Of a DNA stretch of 64,000 nucleotides, positions 56,134-64,000 are shown piece by piece. Both the position numbers and the translations under genes were made by a program. The DNA lies in NCBI GenBank assembly GCA_000729835.1, contig JFHB01000137.1:1-64000 (forward strand). The letters are read 5' to 3'. Source of the stretch: Atkinsonella hypoxylon. Taxonomy: Eukaryota; Ascomycota; Sordariomycetes; Hypocreales; Clavicipitaceae. The notes beneath the pieces are model-generated. The model had not been told where the DNA came from, ran no database searches, and worked only from the letters and a program-made list of their open reading frames with translations. Every line of letters begins with the position of its first letter. Position 1 is the stretch's first letter.

Positions 56134-58861
56134 TAGATACTACGTGATAGGCATGATGTAGATTGGTGATGTGAGAATACGAGTAATGGCCATGTATTTT
56201 TGCTTTGCACGTAGTGGGTGTGATTTATTCTGGGTCTGAGTGCTGACAGTGAGATTTGTCCCTTGTTCGCCGTTAAGCAGTGAGTCACGTTGGACACGGC
56301 CTCGGTGACATGCTTCTTGCGTTGTCAAGTGCGCAGTTTGTCCCGCCAATGTGACGCCTGGACAAGGCATGTATCTGCAGTAACGGCCACAGATGAAAGG
56401 GGCGTTCGACCAAGACTTCTAGCCAGGGTGGACCATCGACTTTGCCGAAATTATTCAAGGTTGATCTTGATGAATTTGGAACCTCATTGCGATCGCAATT
56501 GGCACTGGGTGGTCAATTACATGACGTGTCATGTGAAGATAAGAAGAGTAGTCTTTCATTCCGCAGCGAGCGATTTTCTACATTGGATAGACCTAGATGC
56601 ACTAGTTGCGGATGCGTCATGAGGGCCGTTGTTCGTGATGGTGTTGAATGCATCACTCCGCAGTCTTCATTGACCGCGTCTTCCACCGACACCACTATGG
56701 TTATGCGAAATAGTTTGCGCAGTAACTAATAATAGGCTATGGTGATATCGATGTGACGAAGACAGTTGTAGGTAGTTACGCATTGGACGAAGCTGATTCG
56801 CTCGAGAGCGAGAGTCCAGCTGTCTTGACGCTTTATCGTCTGACGAGTTCCTTTGCGCCTTCCTTGTTGGAGATTGCGTGCGGCTGCGTTGCTCCTTGTC
56901 GCAGTGACCTCTGAGCCTGCAGAATAGAAGATAGCATTCCTGTGTTCCCCTACTATACTGTTCGCACGACTTTACCAGGGGCTTACTTCTTTGTTACGGA
57001 CTAGGCTTTGGCCCGGTCTGAGGTCTGTCGTGGTGTCGGTACGTATTCTTGTGCCTTCAACCTTTGTTTTGGTACCTGCCCTGGTAGCCAGCTGTGTGGA
57101 GACCTGAAGGGTCGGGCGAACTTCCGGACAGGGGCAGGCACTCGCCATGTGTCCAATCGGGTTGCACTGTTACCCATCTCGATTAGGCTCGCTTTACCGG
57201 GGTATTGCTCCAGTCTTGTCTTGTCTTGCGTGAGGGGTTTTTGTATGCTTTGCCATTAGGTTGTTCTGCTGCTTCAGCGGCGTGGTGCAAGGGGTTCAAG
57301 TTCATGTAATCTCAGTTGAATTCCAGGACATTCGTTGTAAAGAGGTAACTTCAATGCAGGGTTTCTTTGGCGGCCTTATTTATCCAGTAGCTTCGAAAAT
57401 GAACAAGAGTCAATCGTCCACAATACATTTCCCCCCCCTTCCCCCCCCCGTGAGAAAGAACTGGGGATTAGTGAAAAGTGTTGAAGCAAATCAAGGCGAG
57501 TGCATTGCCTCGTGTGGTCCGGCTGCAAAAAAGCTATCTTAGCGTCTGGAATAATAGCACTTGGCATGAAGAGACACGCTATCCATCCTTTTCAGCTTAC
57601 ATGCTCAGCGCTGTCTACTACTGGGTACGTAGACCCCACTTTGCCCCATGCTTGCGACTTGCGCTAGCCAGGCCCGGATTTAAAAATACCTTAAAGAAGC
57701 AATTACGCTCCAATTCGGTTTGGTGCGAGCCACTCTGTTCTAAACTGGTCGCCAAACCCTGCACTAGTGCCACTTTGCCCCTGGGCTCCATGCGATATGC
57801 GCAACATGGCCCTACTCGGTAGATTTTGTTGAAGAAAGGCGCAAGTATCGCCAACAGCGTCGCAAGAGGGTACTGCGCAGCCCTGATGCACGCTTGGACG
57901 CTTGGACGCTTGGACGCTACAAGGCTCACATGCAACTTTCAGCAAAGTCGATGCTAAGTTCTGCACCGTTTCGTGCGTCAAAACCCCAACAAGACACGGA
58001 TGCTTTGTGGAGCTCGATGGAACACCACCACCTTTCGGGAGCTATAAGCCAGCCCATCATCGTCAAGGAAGGTGTTGACACTTTGATCCGTTGTCTGTGC
58101 TGAGGGTCCCGATGAAAGTGTCACCCGCGTGATGGGCTGGAATGCCCGCGCCTCCGTGTTGGCATGCACATGCACATCCACGTCTCTCAACACCACGGAA
58201 TGCTATTCTCGATCCAGCCCTGACCATGCCGCCGCTCTCGTAGCATCCCGTTCCCGCCCTTGAACGCATGTCTCACACTCGTACCAGGCGCTCCAATGGG
58301 GACTATGGGAGACTGGAAAAGCTCCGCGCAGCTCATTTGTGAAATTTCCCCGTGCTTGGCCGAACGGTCCAGGGTCGCCCGCTCCATCCTGCATCACGGC
58401 ACAACTTGGCAAGGGAGAGAGAAAAAAACCTTAAAAAAAAAGTTGACCGGAAATGATGGCGCCAGCAGTTAGTTATTTCCCACGTGCCATCACTTTTCTA
58501 CCCTTCCCCCGGATGGGGAGCTAGAGTTTTTGCGCTCGCCTAACCCACGCCAAGGCTGAACGAACGACCTTTTAGAAAGCGCCTCATTTTGTGCAAGGGG
58601 GTAGAAAGGTAAAAAGTTCCATTTCTAGACTTGGCTTTTCCATCTTCCAGGTGGTAACCACGCGTGTATATATCAATCAAGGGCCTTTTGGCAACGCATG
58701 TGAAAGCTTTTTGGGCCATAGTTCTGCAGTAAATTCTCCGCATCAATCCTTGTACTCTCCGGTATTGACTTCGCTGGCGAGACGCAAAAAAAAAAATAGA
58801 AAAAGTCTTTGTTTTCTACCTTGTATACATCTTAGACAGCCTCTCTTTTTTTTCCCTTGAT
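56134..58861. other. Long intergenic region
   Basis: No gene is supported over 2.7 kb. A plus ORF at 56442-56729 (MPKLFKVDLDEFGTSLRS...) looks somewhat protein-like with two CxxC-like cysteines (CTSCGC) but has no partner exon or known domain, so it is left uncalled. An 8-bp array lies at 57891-57918. The last 150 bp before 58862 hold A- and T-runs typical of a leader. Confidence 0.5.
57891..57918. repeat. 8-bp tandem repeat (CGCTTGGA)
   Basis: Three perfect copies of CGCTTGGA followed by CGCT. Confidence 0.9.
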
Positions 58862-59815
58862 ATGATCCTCGCCATGTTGTGGAGCCCAGCTGTGCTCACG
58901 CTGCTCACGCTGCTCTTTGCAACGGGCCTCAGCAGCCCAACCAAGAACCTCATCGACCGAGACCACGGCGCATCCACCATCCCTGCCGGATTCTCCCGCT
59001 GTCTCTTCTATGACGACTTCTCAGAACCAAGCGGCTACCTGCCCGACCCGTCCAAATGGCACATCGACCTCGGCACGGCCTATCCAAACGGGGGGCCCAG
59101 CAACTGGGGCACAGGCGAGATCCAGACTTACACGAGCAACGAGGCCAACATCCGCGTCTCGGACCGAAACTTCCTCCAGATCACCCCCGTCCGGAACGCC
59201 AACAACACCTGGACTTCGGCGCGCATCGAGACAATATCCAACTGGGACTTTGCCTGCCAGCCGAGCCACCGGCTCCGCGTCGAAGGCAGGATCAAGCTCA
59301 GCGCCTGGGCCAAGAGCGACTCCCTGGGCATCTGGCCGGCGTTTTGGCTCCTCGGATCCGCCTACCGCAGCAACTACTCGGCCTGGCCGTCAATAGGCGA
59401 GGTCGACATCGTGGAGGCGGTCAACGGCGACAACAAGATCTACCACACCGTCCACTGCGGCACGTACCCGGGCGGCGTCTGCAACGAGCCCAACGGCATC
59501 GGCCACATGAGCGATGCCGTCGACATTTCCGCCTGGCACACGTACACGTGGGAGGTGGACCGGAGGACGAAGCCCGAGTCGATGAGCTGGTTGATCGATG
59601 GCCAGACGCGGTGGACGCTGCGAGAGGGAGATTTGAAGAGCGACGAGGCGTGGAATGCGCTGGCTGCGAACAACAAGATGGTCTTGTTGAATGTTGCCAT
59701 GGGCGGAGCTTTCCCCAATGGCGTCTCGGGCATGTATACGCCGACGAACGCGACGCGCGACGGCCAGCTTGCGGGGATGGAGGTCGACTACGTGGCTGTT
59801 TATGCCGGGTCATGA
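58862..59815 (+). CDS. Secreted GH16 endo-beta-1,3-glucanase-like enzyme
   Basis: A single exon of 317 codons. Residues 1-25 form a signal peptide (LWSPAVLTLLTLLFATGLSS). The rest is one glycoside hydrolase family 16 domain: LFYDDFSEPSGYLPDPSKWH at the start, the catalytic motif GEVDIVE (Glu180 nucleophile, Asp182 helper, Glu185 acid/base), DISAWHTYTWEVD and the C-terminal NKMVLLNVAMGGAFP. Members hydrolyse (or transglycosylate) beta-1,3(4)-glucans in cell walls. No GPI signal or binding module follows, so the product is probably freely secreted. The coding DNA is more GC-rich than its flanks. The convergent neighbour is a GT31-like glycosyltransferase. Confidence 0.94.
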   Translation: MILAMLWSPAVLTLLTLLFATGLSSPTKNLIDRDHGASTIPAGFSRCLFYDDFSEPSGYLPDPSKWHIDLGTAYPNGGPSNWGTGEIQTYTSNEANIRVSDRNFLQITPVRNANNTWTSARIETISNWDFACQPSHRLRVEGRIKLSAWAKSDSLGIWPAFWLLGSAYRSNYSAWPSIGEVDIVEAVNGDNKIYHTVHCGTYPGGVCNEPNGIGHMSDAVDISAWHTYTWEVDRRTKPESMSWLIDGQTRWTLREGDLKSDEAWNALAANNKMVLLNVAMGGAFPNGVSGMYTPTNATRDGQLAGMEVDYVAVYAGS

Positions 59816-60757
59816 AGATATCTGGGGGGATTGACGAAGTCGGGACTGTGGGGGTTATGCATGCGTACATGTAGCCATTGAGGAAACCTTGATATCATCA
59901 GGCCATTTCACAAGTGGTGAAAGAAGAGTCGAGACAAGTGCTGAGTGGCTTCTACATGGCAGATAGGGACAGTTGTACTTGGTCTAGGCTATGCGAAACA
60001 TAAAAAAATAAAAAATAAAAAATAAAAAAAAGTCCAGCATAGGTATTTCTATATTGTCATCTTCTTTTTGTCCTTAACACGTGACACAAAGCTATCCACA
60101 GCCAATAAGTGATAGTTAGATCCTCCTCCCCCAAGCAAATAGGCAGTCTTGTGCAGTCGAGTCGAAAACACAAGAGCAAGAGTCAGATCAAGTCACGACA
60201 CAAGGGCGATGCACTCTGGCGGGAAATCTCATCTGCACCATTACCACGAGGTAAAGCACTCCACCACCATGACGACGCTGCGCTCAGCGTCGACGCCATC
60301 GCCCAAAGATCTTCAGGTTCAGCCCAACACAACTCCAAACCCTGACGCCACCCGTCGCAATGCCTTCCCAGACGCAGCTCAGGTCGGCGGCTGCGCCAAC
60401 GGTAGGCGGCTATGGCGCGATTGGAGACGTGCATATGCTTCTCGCGAGCTGTATCATGAGTCGACGGCACATGACGGGCTCAATCCAAGAATAGCAGCGT
60501 GTTGAAAAGCAATAGCTACTTGAAATATACCAAGACGCAACGGCAACGTCATTATAATCATCCAGGTATCTAAGAAAACGGAAACGAATATTACAGCAGC
60601 GCAGATAGACATGACATGTGCTCAAACATTGACGCTTGGCCAGAAAGTGCCAGATGCAAAACACCAAAGACAAATGAAACAAAAAAAGGTCCGTCCAGAA
60701 AGCAGCTGAATCGTCACCAAACGCCACAAGGGAAACGGGCATCAAAAGCCTTCTCCC
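59816..60757. other. Convergent 3' intergenic region
   Basis: About 940 bp. A plus ORF with an ATG at 60269 in good context (CACCACCATGACG) runs 77 codons to 60505 (MTTLRSASTPSPKDLQ...); it has no known domain and may be chance, so I do not call it. An AAAAAT run lies at 60001-60030. Confidence 0.5.
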
Positions 60758-62341
60758 CTACGAATGCTTCTTCTTCTCCCAAATCAAGACAATGACCGAG
60801 TCAAACTCCTCGTCCGCCTGTTTCACTTCTGCATCCCTGGCCTGCTGTCCTCGCCTGAGTCCTCTCTTCAAGTACGCCTGCCACACGGAGCCATCCGCAG
60901 CCCTCGCCGAGTCCACCAGCTTCCACACGTCCTTGCGCCCAACCCAGTTGAGTGGCCAGCGCTTGACCGTGTCCTCGTCGAGGACGATTTGTCCCGACAC
61001 AGGCGTCCTGGCCGCGCCGCCGAAAATTTCCCGCTCTTGGCCGGGGTGGCTGTGGTGCGCGAGGCCGTCGGGATGATGGCTGATGGACACGCCGTTAATG
61101 ACCGCCCAGTTATCATGGAACAGGTACTGGTGCATGAAGCACGATTCGCCGCAAATGTCGGTTACCAGGTGCGCCATGCCGACGTCCAGTCGGTGTCGGT
61201 TCTGGTAGTCGTGCAGCAGAAGGGGCCGCATCCCCGTCTCGTGGCTTTCCAAGTGCGGCCGGTATTGAGCGTCTCGCGGCGAGTAAAGGGCGGGTATGAC
61301 GTGCATGGTGATGTCGGCCTCCTTCTTGACGCATTCCTTGAGCACAACGTCCCATCTCTGAGCCCGGAAGGGTAGTTCTGCATCTTCGATTTCCAGGCAG
61401 GCTAGTTTGGGAATCAGCGACACGACCTGTTTAGACAGGATGATAGCTCCTCCGCCATATGTCGTGAGCGATTTGCCGTCTTGTTGCCAGTCCGATCGTT
61501 CACTCGGGATGCCAATGTATAATTGCTCTCTGGAGTCGTAAGAGGAGAGACGCTCGCGTAGATAACTTAGGCTGGGGAAAAAGATGGTGTCCTCGACGAC
61601 ACCGAACCACTGCTTTGCATTCCCACTGGCCGCCAGAGTCGCACCATAGGCCTTGAGCACCTTGATCAGTTCGTGGTACCTTCGTGCCTTGGACGTCGCC
61701 TCAGCTGTCGATGCGACGTATGCATCGATACCGGCTTCAGCGAGGATCGTGTTCATTTCATCCAACTGTATCTCTGACGCATTGTCCAGCAGGAGGACCA
61801 GACTCGCACCGTTACTCGTCCCATTCTCTCTGGTCAGCCATCGCTTCCATGCTCGCAGGATAGCCCAGTCCTTGTCTGCGATTCGTTCAAAGGTTGATGA
61901 CACGCCAAACATGAACTCGGACCCGTATAACTTCGTCGGCGACGGACTGGGATGAGCAGGTAATTCCATTTGGCGGGAGGCCCGAAGATCAGAGACACTT
62001 GGGTTGCCTACATTGATGACCCGTGGCATGTCTGAGATGGGCTGGAAACTGGCGTGAATGTCGGTACTCGGTTCGACGTCCGATGACTGCTCCGGAGATA
62101 ACACTCGCCAAGCTAGCCATTTTGTGTAGTTGGTCAACCCATAAATATCTGCCAGCCGCTCGAGATATTCTTCCTCTGGTGAAAAGTGTCCGAAGGGGGT
62201 ATTGTCCTCGATGTTGAACGTGGGACCGGTCTTTTGGCGATACGATCTCGTTGCTTGGAAAACCAGCCCAGCGATGTAGGCTATAAGTAACAGATGGCTG
62301 AATCTCACCTGGAGCGCCGGCAAACCTCTGGTTAGGAACAT
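60758..62341 (-). CDS. GT31 (fringe-like) glycosyltransferase
   Basis: A single exon. I start at the ATG at 62341 (527 aa), where the protein begins MFLTRGLPALQVRFSHLLLI with a type II membrane anchor (LLLIAYIAGLVF); the frame is open 40 codons further 5' but that part is a translated A-rich leader. The luminal domain resembles fungal fringe-like family 31 glycosyltransferases: a Rossmann-like LVLLLDNASEIQLDEMNTI segment, a helix-rich ELIKVLKAYGATLAASG, an ED-x-x-F motif (WFGVVEDTIFFPSLSYL) that replaces DDD in the metal-binding site, and LTTYGGGAIILSKQVVSLIP, a hallmark loop of the family. It should act in the Golgi, using a UDP-sugar; acceptor unknown. It faces the GH16 gene tail to tail. 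Confidence 0.85.
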   Translation of the reverse strand: MFLTRGLPALQVRFSHLLLIAYIAGLVFQATRSYRQKTGPTFNIEDNTPFGHFSPEEEYLERLADIYGLTNYTKWLAWRVLSPEQSSDVEPSTDIHASFQPISDMPRVINVGNPSVSDLRASRQMELPAHPSPSPTKLYGSEFMFGVSSTFERIADKDWAILRAWKRWLTRENGTSNGASLVLLLDNASEIQLDEMNTILAEAGIDAYVASTAEATSKARRYHELIKVLKAYGATLAASGNAKQWFGVVEDTIFFPSLSYLRERLSSYDSREQLYIGIPSERSDWQQDGKSLTTYGGGAIILSKQVVSLIPKLACLEIEDAELPFRAQRWDVVLKECVKKEADITMHVIPALYSPRDAQYRPHLESHETGMRPLLLHDYQNRHRLDVGMAHLVTDICGESCFMHQYLFHDNWAVINGVSISHHPDGLAHHSHPGQEREIFGGAARTPVSGQIVLDEDTVKRWPLNWVGRKDVWKLVDSARAADGSVWQAYLKRGLRRGQQARDAEVKQADEEFDSVIVLIWEKKKHS

Positions 62342-62651
62342 GGTCCTCACGGAAACGCAGCACCAGGCTGCAGGAAGATGATGCAAAAAGGGTAGAAAAG
62401 AACGAAAAAATAAAAAAAATAAAATAAAATCTAAAAAGAACAAGAGAACGAAAAACAACACGGGGCTTAGGACCTGGAGAGACTCATAGCCTCAGGTGGT
62501 GGAGTTCACAATAGACGAGCAGAGAAGTCACGGCATCAAGACACCAATACTGTGATACCAGACTTAAATACGGCAGAGTACACCCACTCACACTATGCTG
62601 TCGGGTACTTTCAGCGCTGTTGGGGGTGTTGGGACTACTAAGATGAGGCAG

Positions 62652-62690
62652 GGGTACCTACCTACCTAGGTACCTAGGTAGGTATCTAAG
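62652..62690. repeat. Palindromic CCTAGGTA/GGTACC patch
   Basis: Overlapping GGTACCTACCTACCTAGGTACC and CTAGGTAGG words, nearly self-complementary. It resembles 13581-13638. Confidence 0.75.
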
Positions 62691-63230
62691 CTAACAAGAC
62701 CCGAAACAGAAATGCTACATGGTCAGTGGTGCGCGCTGACCTCATTTCTATAAACGGCAAGTCTCAGGAAACCGTCATGTTTGAGACGAAAGGCGAGGGT
62801 CCTTCATCCCATGTTGTAGCTTGTCAAGGACAAGAAGTAGTCCGCAACTGAACGGCGGTGGCATGGGTACATGGGATCGTTACGAGTAAACCAAAACACT
62901 TGAAACAGACACACAGACCAGGTCGAGTTCCGATGGAACAAAGTAGTGCATGGGGGCGGATCCACCTGGATCCTTGCTGCCTTGCTGCTTTTTTTTTTTT
63001 CTCCGACAAACCCCACCTCCCCTTACCCTTTACCCGGTAACTAATTAATCCTAGATTGGCAGAAATCTACCGTCTGCCTCTCGGGACTGCAGAGTGCCAC
63101 TCCATGCCGCTTCTCTAACACACAATGTGTCACAAGGCTGTGGGAACATATCAGAAGTGGCTGTTACATAACTATAGCTGTATCTCATCATTTCAACAAT
63201 GTAGGGATTAACAGGTACCTACCTAGCCTA

Positions 63231-63271
63231 CCTACTTAGCGTATCTACTTAGCGTATCTACTTAGCGTACC
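63231..63271. repeat. 13-bp tandem repeat (CTACTTAGCGTAT)
   Basis: Three adjacent copies of CTACTTAGCGTA[T/C] starting inside an AGCCTACC patch. It is directly adjacent to a CCTAGG. Confidence 0.9.
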
Positions 63272-64000
63272 TAGGGCTTGATAGGCAACCCACCGCCAAA
63301 CCAGCCGAGTGACTGTGATTGGCCGTAGGAATCGAACAGTGGCGCGAGGGAATCTGGATCATCTTGCCATGTCGGCGCTCATGCATGTCTCGGCTTCGCG
63401 TTGAATCCCGTTGATCATATAATTCCAAAATGATCCGATTCGCCTTCAAAGTGAACACAAACATGGGGTGTCTCCATGCTCATTACGGAGTACATACTCA
63501 TGCCATTTCAATAAATAACCATGTGCTACAGGATGTACAGTCATGGCACCGTCGCTCAAGCCCGCGACGAGAGCCACTTGACTATTTCGACACTTACAAT
63601 AGGCTTAATATAACACTAATATATAAGCTCCTACTACAATAAGAAGTATAGGTTTAGCGAAAAAAAGGCAGCTAGGAAGGCTTCGACCACAGAGTCTCAA
63701 GGAAAGCTAGAATAGCCAAAGCTGTCAGACATCGACGAACATAAATAATGGACAAAAGAGCGCATTATTCTTACTCAAAACGTTGATTGCATTGCTAGGA
63801 TAGAATTGTTGTCACTCTTTAATCCACTCAGCCTGGCTCTGGCAGACTTGATTGTGCATCCAGGGTATTATGTATTCACCAGCCCCAGGTCGTTACGAGA
63901 GATTTGCATTATTTGGAGATCCTGATCCTGGCTTTGCCAGTGGAGACGGCGTCCGATTCCCAGGCTTCGTTGGTTGGAGCATCTGCTTCGAGGCATAATT

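Larger units (their letters stand above)
62342..64000. other. Intergenic region to window end
   Basis: The first 250 bp are the promoter and A-rich leader of the GT31-like gene. CCTAGGTA patches and a 13-bp repeat are listed separately. TACGGAGTA lies at 63484-63492. From 63590 the sequence is AT-rich with stops in all frames. No gene is supported. Confidence 0.6.

Noticed and set aside
56442..56729. 95-codon ORF with a CTSCGC motif
   Set aside because: Two cysteines alone do not define a zinc site; no upstream signals, partners or known family.
59056..59874. 272-codon plus-strand ORF overlapping the glucanase
   Set aside because: Frame-shifted shadow in GC-rich GH16 coding sequence; composition is Arg/Gln/His-rich without motifs.
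62342..62461. N-terminal extension of the GT31-like protein (MLFFVLLFFLDF...)
   Set aside because: It is translated A-rich leader DNA; the ATG at 62341 gives a normal type II membrane anchor.

Overview
This window is nuclear DNA from a filamentous ascomycete, most likely a sordariomycete and probably hypocrealean. Genes are about 1-4 kb and are cut by short introns (about 49-130 bp) with GTAAGT-type donors, CTAAC/CTGAC branch points and YAG acceptors. Recognisable products are typical of Pezizomycotina: AreB/ASD-4, a Zn2Cys6 regulator, an RBR E3 ligase, Svf1 and a CYSTM protein. Intergenic DNA carries pyrimidine tracts, simple repeats and scattered CCTAGGTA/TACGGAGTA-type words. I assembled exon-intron models by hand by matching donor and acceptor phase.

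Layout. 1-6.2 kb: gene-poor. 6.3-11.8 kb: a GNAT acetyltransferase with a disturbed 5' end, a six-exon divergent histone H4 variant hidden between introns (minus), and areB (minus). 14-19.2 kb: SVF1, a 112-aa basic protein, a mitochondrial K+/H+-exchange-related protein and an unassigned ORF. 19-22 kb: degenerate DNA ending in an intron-bearing tRNA-Ala. 22-30 kb: a large ROG1-type lipase and an RBR ubiquitin ligase (both minus). 32-34 kb: a Zn2Cys6 transcription factor. 35-37.3 kb: an AT-rich block with a duplicated small secreted cysteine protein; one copy is intact (123 aa, two exons) and the other is broken. 37.8-44.3 kb: a roadblock-like fragment, CHO2 and eIF3g (all minus). 45-51.6 kb: a CYSTM protein and a CSC1/PHM7-type channel. 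52-56 kb: a CGI-58/CLD1-like hydrolase and SPO7, divergently transcribed. 58.8-62.4 kb: a secreted GH16 glucanase and a GT31-like glycosyltransferase, convergent.

How the genes relate. Most are housekeeping genes with no operon logic. Several act in membrane-lipid metabolism (CHO2, SPO7, a CLD1/CGI-58-like hydrolase, a ROG1-type lipase), but they are spread over 34 kb and I read this as coincidence. The most interesting items are the H4 variant with a 16-nt micro-exon, the effector-like secreted protein with its start-lost, nonsense-bearing tandem copy, and a GATA-site cluster plus in-frame start codons inside areB intron 2, which suggest an autoregulated internal promoter.
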